From the NCBI GenBank assembly GCA_964640525.1, contig CAZXGS010000037.1, forward strand, positions 1 to 33,133: a stretch of DNA of 33,133 nt, read 5' to 3'. How positions within the stretch are numbered: the first letter of the stretch is position 1; each line of letters opens with the position of its first letter. This stretch comes from SZAS-103 sp964640525. Its GTDB lineage: Bacteria > Pseudomonadota > Gammaproteobacteria > Xanthomonadales > Xanthomonadaceae. Positions 1-8,371 of this stretch are shown one piece after another. The notes beneath the pieces were generated by a model, which worked only from the letters and a program-made list of their open reading frames with translations, searched no databases and had not been told where the DNA came from. The translations under genes were made by a program, and so were the position numbers.

Positions 1-1808
<1,808 letters not shown>

Positions 1809-1857
1809 GCGGTCGACGCAGTCCTGCCTGGCGGTGGGCGATCCTCCGGGCGTCTTG

Positions 1858-2151
1858 TCAGGCCGCCGCCCATCTGAGCTTGGCGACCTTGTGCAGATCG
1901 ACCTGTTGACGAGCCAACCAAAGGTCGTGCGCATCTTGCATGGCAAGCCAACTCTCCGGCGAGCGACCAAGTGCCTTGGACAAGCGCAGAGCCATCTCTG
2001 GAGTGACTCGGCTGGCTCCCCGGAGCACGCGATGCAGGGTGGACGGGGCCACGTCGAGCTTGACCGCAAGCTCGCGGCCGCTGACACCGTTGGGCTCGAG
2101 AAAAATTCCGGTAATGAATTCGCCGGGGTGGGGAGGGTTGTGCATGGGCAT
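1858..2151 (-). CDS. higA: HigA-family antitoxin (XRE helix-turn-helix)
   Basis: Antitoxin of a HigBA-type module: it should neutralise HigB and repress the operon. The 97 residues begin MPMHNPPHPGEF, the characteristic HigA opening. An XRE-type helix-turn-helix follows at residues 24-45 (GRELAVKLDVAPSTLHRVL), and then the conserved tail RSPESWLAMQDAHDLW. It is the second gene of the pair: the toxin stop and this ATG share one base (TGATG), so translation is probably coupled. The toxin-first order is normal for higBA and reversed relative to most type II modules. It faces maeB convergently. Family assignment is confident; activity is inferred. Confidence 0.93.
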   Translation of the reverse strand: MPMHNPPHPGEFITGIFLEPNGVSGRELAVKLDVAPSTLHRVLRGASRVTPEMALRLSKALGRSPESWLAMQDAHDLWLARQQVDLHKVAKLRWAAA

Positions 2152-2429
2152 CAGTGATAGTCCTCGTAGTCGATGATGAAGGCGTGCCCGTCATGAAACT
2201 CGAATGTCACCCGCCAGTTGCCGTTGACGGAAATAGACCAACGTCCATGCATCTCGCCCTTGAGTGGGTGCAGCCGGAAGCCCGGGAGGTCCATGTCCGC
2301 GATGGCTTGGGCGGTATCCAGCGCCGTCAATTGCAATCGAAGCCGTTTGACGTGGCTCGCCTGGACGCCAGAGGTGTTGCCTGTCTCGAACAATCGGCGC
2401 AAGCCCTTGTGTCGAAACGACTGGATCAT
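2151..2429 (-). CDS. higB: HigB-family toxin (RelE-fold mRNA interferase)
   Basis: Ribosome-dependent mRNA-cleaving toxin of the HigB group within the RelE/ParE fold. The 92-residue length is typical. The start MIQSFRHKGLRRLFETG and the segment GRWSISVNGNWRVTFEF near residues 62-78 are family hallmarks, followed by the C-terminal DYEDYH. The ATG at 2429 is favoured because family members begin with exactly this motif. No Shine-Dalgarno is visible. The likely -10 box (TACAGT on the minus strand) ends only six bases before the ATG, so the message may be leaderless. It is co-transcribed with higA and probably autoregulated through the inverted repeat at 2446-2462. The gene looks intact. Confidence 0.93.
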   Translation of the reverse strand: MIQSFRHKGLRRLFETGNTSGVQASHVKRLRLQLTALDTAQAIADMDLPGFRLHPLKGEMHGRWSISVNGNWRVTFEFHDGHAFIIDYEDYH

Positions 2430-2435
2430 GGCGGC

Positions 2436-2464
2436 ACTGTATCGCGTTGCGCGTCACGCAACAA
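2436..2464 (-). promoter_or_regulatory. higBA promoter
   Basis: Read on the minus strand, a -35 box TTGTTG (2464-2459) and a -10 box TACAGT (2441-2436) are separated by exactly 17 bases. The start of transcription expected 6-8 bases past the -10 box falls at or next to the A of the higB ATG (2429). The boxes match sigma-70 at four of six positions each. Their position directly before a TA operon and their overlap with an inverted repeat support the call; there is no experimental evidence. Confidence 0.6.
2446..2462. promoter_or_regulatory. Putative HigA operator (perfect inverted repeat)
   Basis: A perfect 6-bp inverted repeat, GTTGCG (2446-2451) and CGCAAC (2457-2462), has a five-base centre. 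It lies inside the spacer of the higBA promoter and overlaps its -35 box. HigA proteins bind palindromes of this kind to repress their own operon, so this is the obvious candidate operator. The binding itself is inferred. Confidence 0.55.
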
Positions 2465-2591
2465 GCCGCCCAACCCGAAGCTCGTGGATCGACGACGACG
2501 ACGATGCGCGTGGCGGCGCCACCATGGGCCGTTTGGAATGCTTGCGGCTGTCCTGCGGTTCCCCGCCGGATCCGATGCGAAGCCATGATGT

Positions 2592-3572
2592 TCAGCGATT
2601 GTGCCTGGCCGCGAGAAAGACGTTTTCCCGGTGGAATTCCAGATAGTGCTTCTGGCCGGACGAGAACGCACCGACGTTGAGCCCGCGGTCCGCATCAAGT
2701 CCCATGCGCCGCAACGATTCGGCGTGTGCGACCGGCGAGACGAGCACGTCGCCGTTGTCCTCGAAGCTGATGAACCCACGATCGAACAAGTGGTCGGCGT
2801 TCGGGGTCAGCAGCACGCCGTTCTCGCCGTCGAGTCGTTCTTCGTTGCTTGCATCGCGCCAGGGTTTGCAGTGGCTGGCGCGAAGGTGCTCAGGCCGGTC
2901 AACCCGGGTGATCCGACACACCTTCTCCAAGCGCATGACATTCTGCCTGAACAAGCCTTGGCCGCGGCGTGCCAGGACCACGGCGGTGCGCGTCGTCTCC
3001 GGCAGACTGGCGTCGGCGAGCACGACTTCCATCTCGTGCTGTTCCCACTCGATCAAGCCTTGCGCCGGTGGTGCAAGGTCGCCGGTATCGGCCACGCGCA
3101 GAAGCTGGACGATATTCCGGGCCTCGCGCCCGATCAGGCCGATGAGGGTGGACGCGAAAGCGTCGGAAAGCAGGGTGAGATAGACGCTTTGCAGACCGCC
3201 GCCGTTGCGCTGCAGGGGCGCGTAGCGCTCCGGCAGCAGCGGTCCGAGGTCGTCCATGCAATCGGCCGGCTTGATCTGGGTTCGCAGGACCTGGAAGCGC
3301 ACGTCCACGCGCCAGCCGATTCGGTCCCAGTAGGCACCCGTGGCCCCGAATTCCAGTGGCTTGGGCGCCTCGTAGGCATGCGAGGCGACGATGCCGATGG
3401 CCTTGATCAGACCGTCGGCGAACGAGAACACGGCGTCGCCGGGTACCACTTCGCGCATGAAATCGTAGAACGGATTGCGGGCTCCGTTGCGGTTGCGCTT
3501 GGGTGACCACAGATAGCCGCCGGGCACTTCGTGCCGGAAGGTCTGCTTCTGGTTGACCCACCAGTAGCGCAT
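2592..3572 (-). CDS. EVE-like/HNH endonuclease, candidate modification-dependent restriction enzyme
   Basis: A 326-residue two-part protein. The N-terminal ~130 residues (YWWVNQKQTF..., then VPGDAVFSFADGLIKAIGIVAS) resemble the EVE/PUA-like fold, which in related enzymes reads modified bases. The C-terminal part has an HNH_2-type nuclease: CRIT near 219-222, RASHCKPW with H234, ENGVLL with N251, and DHLFDRG with H261. EVE-HNH fusions such as VcaM4I cut DNA with modified cytosine, so a type IV-like restriction role is the best inference. No methyltransferase or helicase partner is adjacent, which fits an enzyme that needs none. It sits alone between higBA and a divergent reductase gene. The HNH residues look intact. 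Substrate specificity cannot be read from the sequence, and a role outside defence is possible. Confidence 0.82.
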   Translation of the reverse strand: MRYWWVNQKQTFRHEVPGGYLWSPKRNRNGARNPFYDFMREVVPGDAVFSFADGLIKAIGIVASHAYEAPKPLEFGATGAYWDRIGWRVDVRFQVLRTQIKPADCMDDLGPLLPERYAPLQRNGGGLQSVYLTLLSDAFASTLIGLIGREARNIVQLLRVADTGDLAPPAQGLIEWEQHEMEVVLADASLPETTRTAVVLARRGQGLFRQNVMRLEKVCRITRVDRPEHLRASHCKPWRDASNEERLDGENGVLLTPNADHLFDRGFISFEDNGDVLVSPVAHAESLRRMGLDADRGLNVGAFSSGQKHYLEFHRENVFLAARHNR

Positions 3573-3691
3573 GGCATCGCTCGCGATGGCACGTTCCGGA
3601 TTCTACCTCCGCATGTCTTTCGACATCCTTGACTTGGGTTGCCGTGGCGACGGTGGGATGATCGGGCATTCCATCCGCTCAGGAGCCCGCC

Positions 3692-5206
3692 ATGTCCGAC
3701 GCCAACGCCGCCGTATCCGGTCCGAACTTCGCCCAGGGCGTGCCAGTGGACAGCGTCCCGGCCACCGGCATGCTGGCCGGCCACGTCGATGGCACGCCGG
3801 TGCTGCTGGCGCGGCTGGCCGACGGCTTGCATGCGATCGGCGCCACCTGCAGTCACTACGGCGGGCCGCTGGGCGAGGGCATCGTGGTCGGCGAACAGGT
3901 CCGCTGCCCGTGGCACCACGCCTGCTTCAGCCTGCGCACCGGCCAGGCCGAGTGCGCGCCGGCGTTCGCGCCGGTGGCAGTGTGGGCGGTGGAAATCGAC
4001 GGCGACCGGGTGTTCGTGCGTGCGATGGCGCCAGCGCCTGCGGCGGTGGCCCGCGACGCCAGCCGCGATCCGCAGCGGATCGTGATCGTCGGTGGCGGTG
4101 CGGCCGGGTACGCCGCCGCGGTACGCCTGCGCGAACTGGGTTATGCCGGCAGCCTGACCCTGCTCAGCGACGATGCCGACGCGCCCTGCGACCGGCCCAA
4201 CCTGTCCAAGGATTTTCTCGCCGGCACCGCGCAAGCCGACTGGATCCCGCTGCAGCCGCCCGAGTTCTACGCCGAGCAGCGCATCGACCTGCGGCTGGGT
4301 TGCGCGGCCGCCGCGCTCGATCCGTCAGCGCGCGAGCTGCGCACCGCCGCCGGCGAGTCGATCGGTTACGACGCCCTGCTGCTTGCCACCGGCGCCGCGC
4401 CACGGCGGCTGCCGGTGCCGGGGCTGGATCGCCCGGAAGTCTTCCTGCTGCGCTCGCTGGCCGACGCCAAGGCGCTGATCGCCGCGGTCGAGGGCGCCAG
4501 TTCGATCGCCCTGATCGGCGCCGGCTTCATCGGCCTGGAATGCGCCGCCGCATTGCGTGCGCGCGGCTTGGGCGTGCACGTGATCGCGCCGGAGACGGTG
4601 CCGATGGAACGCATCGTCGGGACCGAGCTGGGCCACTTCCTGGTCGACTTGCACCGCGAGCACGGCGTGGTCTTCCACCTCGGCCGCAAGCCGACCGGAT
4701 ACGACGGCCACGCGGTGAGCCTGGACGATGGCACTGCGGTGCCGGCCGAGCGCGTGCTGGTCGGCATCGGCGTGGTCCCGCGAATCGAGCTGGCGAAGGC
4801 CGCCGGGCTCGAAGTGGACAACGGCATCCTGGTCGATGCCTGCCTGCAGACCTCGGTGCCCGGGATCTACGCCGCCGGCGACGTGGCGCGTTACCCGCAC
4901 GGCGAGGAACGGGTTCGGATTGAGCACTGGGTCCACGCCCAGCGCCAAGGCCAGGCCGCCGCGGCCAACCTGCTCGGTGCAGCCAAGCCGTTCACCGACG
5001 TGCCGTTCTTCTGGACCCACCATTACGGCGTGGAATTGCGCTGGAGCGGCCACGGCGCCGGCTGGGACGAGGCCCGGATCGACGGCGACCTGCACGCAGA
5101 GGACGCCAGCGTCCACTACTACCGCAACGGCAAACGTGTCGCCGTGGCCACCCTCGGCCGCGACCGCGAGTGCCTGGCGTTCGAGGCGCAGCTGGCGACG
5201 GCTTGA
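3692..5206 (+). CDS. Rieske-fused FAD/NAD(P)-dependent ferredoxin-type reductase (AIF-like)
   Basis: A 504-residue oxidoreductase with an N-terminal Rieske [2Fe-2S] domain and a C-terminal pyridine nucleotide-disulfide reductase. Rieske ligands are visible as C53-x-H55 (CSHYGG) and C72-x2-H75 (CPWHHACF). The FAD site is GGGAAGY at 134-140, the NAD(P) site GAGFIGLE at 276-283, and the second FAD motif GIYAAGDVA at 391-399. This matches the AIF-like family of soluble reductases that move electrons between NAD(P)H and an iron-sulfur partner. The physiological partner is not evident, and no dioxygenase is nearby. The ATG at 3692 is used because the Rieske domain follows directly and a GGAG lies about eight bases upstream. 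It is divergent from the HNH gene. Domain assignment is firm; the pathway is unknown. Confidence 0.9.
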   Translation: MSDANAAVSGPNFAQGVPVDSVPATGMLAGHVDGTPVLLARLADGLHAIGATCSHYGGPLGEGIVVGEQVRCPWHHACFSLRTGQAECAPAFAPVAVWAVEIDGDRVFVRAMAPAPAAVARDASRDPQRIVIVGGGAAGYAAAVRLRELGYAGSLTLLSDDADAPCDRPNLSKDFLAGTAQADWIPLQPPEFYAEQRIDLRLGCAAAALDPSARELRTAAGESIGYDALLLATGAAPRRLPVPGLDRPEVFLLRSLADAKALIAAVEGASSIALIGAGFIGLECAAALRARGLGVHVIAPETVPMERIVGTELGHFLVDLHREHGVVFHLGRKPTGYDGHAVSLDDGTAVPAERVLVGIGVVPRIELAKAAGLEVDNGILVDACLQTSVPGIYAAGDVARYPHGEERVRIEHWVHAQRQGQAAAANLLGAAKPFTDVPFFWTHHYGVELRWSGHGAGWDEARIDGDLHAEDASVHYYRNGKRVAVATLGRDRECLAFEAQLATA

Positions 5207-5267
5207 TACATGGCGTCGTGGCCTTGGCATGCGTGGGTCGCGGTGCAGGTATCGGCTTCGATCTCCA

Positions 5268-5564
5268 TCATCGGCGCGCGTAGCCTGCCTCGGATTGCGC
5301 GCGGATCGCCAGCACGAACACGGTATCCAGCAAGGCCACATACCGATACAGCGCAATGTAGCCGCGAGAGCCCCGACCGATCACCAGCTCCCGCAGGGAT
5401 TTGCCCTTGGGACGTCCGATCAGGGGATTCGCCCGCAGTACGTCGAGGGCATCGGCAATACCGCGCAGGCGGTTCTCGAAATCGGCGATCTCATGCGTCC
5501 GCAGGAAATCGCCGATCCGGTCCAGATCGTCGGCGATTTCGGGCGCAAGCTCGATGGCCGCCAC
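5268..5564 (-). CDS. ParE/RelE-fold toxin
   Basis: A 98-residue protein of the ParE/RelE toxin superfamily: MAAIELAPEIADDLDRIGDFL at the start, NPLIGRPKG near residues 46-54, and the basic strand-rich end YIALYRYVALLDTVFVLAIRAQ. ParE-type members poison DNA gyrase and RelE-type members cleave mRNA; short sequence features alone do not settle which applies here. The gene starts with GTG one base after the antitoxin stop codon (TGA-C-GTG), so it depends on the upstream antitoxin for transcription and probably for translation. It converges on the reductase gene. There is no sign of decay. Confidence 0.85.
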   Translation of the reverse strand: MAAIELAPEIADDLDRIGDFLRTHEIADFENRLRGIADALDVLRANPLIGRPKGKSLRELVIGRGSRGYIALYRYVALLDTVFVLAIRAQSEAGYARR

Positions 5565-5565
5565 G

Positions 5566-5853
5566 TCACTTCGCGAGTTTGCGAGGCGCGGGGCGCTTCG
5601 CCGGCTTCCCCTGCAAGCGCTCCATCATGTAGGCGCGGTACTCGTTCCAGCCGATGGTCTGGCCCGTTTCCACGATGCGTGCATAGCGCCGATCCGCCTC
5701 GTCGTAAAACGCGGCTTGCTGCTCGCTCAGCTCGGCCTTCTCGGCGATCGCTGCCAGGATGAAGCCATGTGAGGTGGTGCCGGCGGCTTCGGCCGCCCTG
5801 GCGACGCGTGCCTTGAGGTCTGCAGGCAGACGGATGGTGGTGGTGGTGGACAT
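5566..5853 (-). CDS. Ribbon-helix-helix antitoxin partner of the ParE/RelE-like toxin
   Basis: A 95-residue antitoxin. The N-terminal ribbon-helix-helix (STTTTIRLPADLKARVARAAEAAGTTSHGFILAAIAEKA, described over residues 2-40) binds operator DNA as a dimer. The C-terminal part (residues 41-95, rich in charged residues and ending KPAKRPAPRKLAK) should wrap the toxin. The frame stays open 28 codons upstream, but the ATG at 5853 is chosen because the ribbon strand begins there and the upstream residues are unlike the family. It leads a two-gene operon with the toxin. Its likely operator is the TGTAGCA repeat region upstream. Assignment as an antitoxin is well supported by the pairing. Confidence 0.85.
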   Translation of the reverse strand: MSTTTTIRLPADLKARVARAAEAAGTTSHGFILAAIAEKAELSEQQAAFYDEADRRYARIVETGQTIGWNEYRAYMMERLQGKPAKRPAPRKLAK

Positions 5854-5876
5854 GGGGATGCTCTGGGCACGATGCG

Positions 5877-5897
5877 TGTAGCAATGTAGCACATGTG
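5877..5897 (-). promoter_or_regulatory. Putative promoter/operator of the RHH-ParE operon
   Basis: Upstream of the antitoxin ATG there are two direct copies of TGTAGCA, eight bases apart (5877-5883 and 5885-5891), abutting the palindrome CACATGTG (5890-5897). On the minus strand this region contains an extended -10, TGC-TACATT (TACATT at 5888-5883). A convincing -35 is not seen; TTCAAT lies about 18 bases further upstream. Short repeats spaced by 8 bp over the -10 box are the usual layout for a ribbon-helix-helix repressor. The call is inference from position and repeat structure. Confidence 0.45.
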
Positions 5898-6052
5898 TGA
5901 CACGACATTGAAAGGCCCGCCTTCGGCGGTCGATCACCCGGCAGAAGCATGCCGAAGCGCCGCATGACGGCGAAGCCGGTCGATGGCTGGCACAGGACCG
6001 CCAGAAAGACGATGCTCACCGCCGCATGATCGACCCCGACAGGAGACAGCCC

Positions 6053-7111
6053 ATGTACGCCACCGTGATGCACGCCCCCGGCGATGTCCGCTACGAGCAG
6101 GTCGCCGATCCGCGGATAGAAAAGCCCACAGACGCCATCATCCAGCTGGCGGCCACCTGCATCTGCGGCTCGGACCTGTGGCCGTACCGTGGCTTGTCGT
6201 GGCGGCAAGGCCCGGCCCACATGGGCCATGAATACTGCGGGGTGGTGGTCGAGGGCGGCGCCGAGGTGAAGACGGTCAGGCCCGGTCAGTTCGTGGTCGG
6301 TTCGTTCTGCATTTCCGACAACACCTGCCCGCATTGCACGTTCGGCTTCCAGTCCTCCTGCGCGCAAGGCGAATTCATGACCGGCGCGCAGGCGCCGTTC
6401 GCGCGCGTGCCGCTGGCCGACGGCACCCTGGTCGCGACCCGGGAAATGCCGGATGCGGACATGATCCCGCACCTGCTGGCGGTGTCCGACGTGCTCGGCA
6501 CCGGCTGGTTCGCGGCGGTGGCCGCGCAGGTGCGCGCTGGCGGCACGGCGGTGGTGGTGGGCGACGGTGCGGTCGGGTTGATGGGCGTGCTCGCCGCCAG
6601 CCAGATGGGTGCGCAGCGGATCATCGCGATGAGCCGCCACGCACCACGGCAGCAACTGGCGCGCGCGTTCGGCGCCACCGACATCGTCGAAGAACGCGGT
6701 GCCGAAGGCATCGCCCGGATCATGGACCTGACCGACGGCGTCGGCGCCGAATCGGTGCTCGAATGCGTCGGCATGGGCGAGTCGATGGACCAAGCGCTGG
6801 GTGTGTGCCGTCCCGGCGGCAGCATCGGCTTCGTCGGCGTGCCGCACGGGGTGAGCCTGGATGGCCTGCAACTGTTCATGAAGCAGCGCCGCATGCTCGG
6901 CGGCCCCGCCCCGGTTCGCCGCTTCCTGCCTGAGTTGATGGATCGCGTGCTGCAAGGCGCGATCCAGCCGGGCAAGGTGTTCGATCTGGAGCTGCCGCTC
7001 GCGCAGGTGGCCGAGGGCTACCGGGCGATGGACGAACGCCGCGCGATCAAGACCTTGCTGCGGGTGGATGGGTGCCGCGAGACATGCGAGGTGAATAGGG
7101 CCGGCAATTGA
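6053..7111 (+). CDS. Zinc-dependent medium-chain alcohol dehydrogenase
   Basis: A 352-residue medium-chain dehydrogenase/reductase. The catalytic zinc ligands are visible: C38 (ICGSD) and H59-E60 (MGHEYCG). The structural zinc site is retained as C86, C92, C95 and C103. The nucleotide-binding motif is GDGAVG at 170-175. The substrate cannot be assigned; close sequence relatives are usually annotated simply as zinc-dependent alcohol dehydrogenases and may be glutathione-independent aldehyde or alcohol oxidisers. The ATG at 6053 is preferred over an in-frame ATG at 6026 because AGGAGA sits seven bases before it. The gene stands alone between two TA modules and ends 44 bases before the DUF1778 antitoxin. 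The enzyme class is certain. Confidence 0.9.
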   Translation: MYATVMHAPGDVRYEQVADPRIEKPTDAIIQLAATCICGSDLWPYRGLSWRQGPAHMGHEYCGVVVEGGAEVKTVRPGQFVVGSFCISDNTCPHCTFGFQSSCAQGEFMTGAQAPFARVPLADGTLVATREMPDADMIPHLLAVSDVLGTGWFAAVAAQVRAGGTAVVVGDGAVGLMGVLAASQMGAQRIIAMSRHAPRQQLARAFGATDIVEERGAEGIARIMDLTDGVGAESVLECVGMGESMDQALGVCRPGGSIGFVGVPHGVSLDGLQLFMKQRRMLGGPAPVRRFLPELMDRVLQGAIQPGKVFDLELPLAQVAEGYRAMDERRAIKTLLRVDGCRETCEVNRAGN

Positions 7112-7135
7112 CTTGCAGCCTCCGTACGGTACGAT
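7108..7135 (+). promoter_or_regulatory. Promoter of the DUF1778-GNAT operon
   Basis: A -35 TTGACT (7108-7113) and a -10 TACGAT (7130-7135) are spaced by 16 bases. The -35 overlaps the last codons and stop of the alcohol dehydrogenase gene. Transcription would start near 7142, which leaves the strong Shine-Dalgarno AAGGAG (7143-7148) almost at the 5' end of the message, eight bases before the ATG at 7156. The boxes and their placement are clear by eye; usage is inferred. Confidence 0.65.
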
Positions 7136-7142
7136 TCCGTAC
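7124..7142. promoter_or_regulatory. Putative operator of the DUF1778-GNAT operon
   Basis: An inverted repeat, GTACGG (7124-7129) and CCGTAC (7137-7142), brackets the -10 box, with an additional internal GTAC at 7129-7132. Ribbon-helix-helix antitoxins of this family, alone or with their GNAT toxin, repress from palindromes over the promoter, so this is the natural binding site. Binding is inferred. Confidence 0.55.
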
Positions 7143-7155
7143 AAGGAGAACTGCC

Positions 7156-7431
7156 ATGACCACCGCCGCTGCCCGTCTCGACCTGCGCCTGAACCCTGCC
7201 GACAAGGCGCGCATCACCCGCGCCGCCGACCTGCGAGGCGTGCCGTTGTCCGCGTTCGTGCGCGATGCGGTACTGCGCGAGGCCGAAAACGTCATGGCGG
7301 CCGAGTTGACCGTCACCCTCTCGGCGGAAGAATCCCGGCGCTTCCTGAAGGCGCTGGATGCCCCGTTCCGGCCCAATGCCAAGCTGAAGAAGGCGATGGC
7401 CGATGCAGCCAGTCTCGCCAAGCCGCGCTGA
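7156..7431 (+). CDS. DUF1778 (TacA-like) antitoxin
   Basis: A 91-residue antitoxin of the DUF1778 family, partner of acetyltransferase toxins such as TacT, AtaT and KacT. Residues 5-45 form the ribbon-helix-helix (ARLDLRLNPADKARITRAAD...FVRDAVLREA). Residues 55-85 carry the toxin-binding tail typical of the family (LSAEESRRFLKALDAPFRPN). The ATG at 7156 has an ideal AAGGAG eight bases upstream; the in-frame TTG at 7108 would run through the promoter and is rejected. The GNAT toxin follows nine bases after the stop. Regulation is probably by the inverted repeat at 7124-7142. Confidence 0.92.
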   Translation: MTTAAARLDLRLNPADKARITRAADLRGVPLSAFVRDAVLREAENVMAAELTVTLSAEESRRFLKALDAPFRPNAKLKKAMADAASLAKPR

Positions 7432-7440
7432 CACCCACGC

Positions 7441-7950
7441 GTGGCGTTGCATCTCACCCCGCTCGACGGACGCCTGCACGATCGCGCTGGTTTCACTTGT
7501 GGCGTGCCGAGCCTGGATTCCTACCTGCGCGAGCAGGCCGGCCAACACCAGCGCGACGGCATTGCCACCACCCATGTGCTGGCCGACGACGCCAAACCAA
7601 GGCACATCCTGGGCTATTGCAGCCTGGCCGCAGCGCAACTGAACCTGAGCGACTTGCAATCGGCAGACCGCAAGCGGCTCCCCGCCTACCCGGTGCCCGC
7701 CGTCCGCATGGCAAGGCTGGCCGTCGCAACCGATGCGAAAGGCCACGGCTATGGTCGGCTCCTGGTCGGCCACGCCGCCAACTGCGCCTGCGCCCTGCGC
7801 GAGACGCTCGGCGTTCGCCTGCTGCTGGTGGACGCGCTGGACGAGAAAGCCGCCCGCTTCTATCGCGCCTATGGCTTCCACGAGGCCACGGCGAATTCAC
7901 ATACGTTGTATTTGCCGTTGGGTGCCAGCCATGCAGCCACATCCGAGTAA
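7441..7950 (+). CDS. GNAT acetyltransferase toxin (TacT-like)
   Basis: A 169-residue GNAT-fold acetyltransferase. Toxins of this family acetylate the amino group of the amino acid on charged tRNAs and block translation. The family layout is visible: an N-terminal FTCGVPSLDSYLREQAGQ segment (residues 18-35), RMARLAVATDAKGHGYGRLL at 89-108 with the acetyl-CoA loop KGHGYG, and AARFYRAYGFHE with the candidate catalytic tyrosine at 141. It starts with GTG nine bases after the antitoxin stop. The last 54 bases overlap an antisense ORF. It appears intact, and pairing with DUF1778 makes the toxin role likely. Which tRNA it attacks cannot be told. Confidence 0.9.
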   Translation: MALHLTPLDGRLHDRAGFTCGVPSLDSYLREQAGQHQRDGIATTHVLADDAKPRHILGYCSLAAAQLNLSDLQSADRKRLPAYPVPAVRMARLAVATDAKGHGYGRLLVGHAANCACALRETLGVRLLLVDALDEKAARFYRAYGFHEATANSHTLYLPLGASHAATSE

Positions 7951-8277
7951 AAACGAATCATCCCAATAGGTGCCGTCGCGGAGTTTGCCGCCGCCGCCGC
8001 CTTCCTCGGGGCCATCGACCAGCCACAGGAACGGCGCATTGCCGCAATCCACAATCACGGTGAGGGCTGGAACGAATGGCGTGTGCTCGACAATGCCGGG
8101 TGATGCCAATTTCTCGATCTGCCGCAAGGTCATATGGAAGCCGATCTGCATCGCGGCCTGCTGCTGCGACTCAAGGAATTCCTGATCGAGCTGGGGCGTG
8201 ACTTCTGTTTCGTCGGCAGCCAATATCCGGTGCAGGCGGCGAAATGGTGACCCCGTGCTTTTGGTGGGCGAGGGCAT
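7897..8277 (-). CDS. Hypothetical protein, possibly a remnant
   Basis: I do not recognise this 126-residue frame. Its middle part (AADETEVTPQLDQEFLESQQ, then QIGFHMTLRQIEKLASPGIV and FVPALTVIVDCGNAPFLWLVDG) reads like real protein, with sensible codon choice. A glycine run (GGGGG) follows and the end is cysteine-rich. It overlaps the 3' end of the GNAT toxin by 54 bases in opposite orientation, which is unusual for an intact gene. The start at 8277 has no good Shine-Dalgarno. It may be the surviving part of a longer gene broken by rearrangement. It is the only coding candidate in the 421-base gap between the TA module and the VWA gene. Confidence 0.35.
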   Translation of the reverse strand: MPSPTKSTGSPFRRLHRILAADETEVTPQLDQEFLESQQQAAMQIGFHMTLRQIEKLASPGIVEHTPFVPALTVIVDCGNAPFLWLVDGPEEGGGGGKLRDGTYWDDSFLLGCGCMAGTQRQIQRM

Positions 8278-8371
8278 GTCGGCATCGCCGGCTCGACCGC
8301 GCGAATTTCAGGGGTAAGATCAGCGTACGCAGCGACGCGTAGAAATTCATCTTCCACCACAGGGGACTTCA

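Noticed and set aside
7951..8371. Regulatory RNA or riboswitch before the triad
   Set aside because: I could not find a convincing stem series or terminator; only the uncertain reverse ORF is visible.
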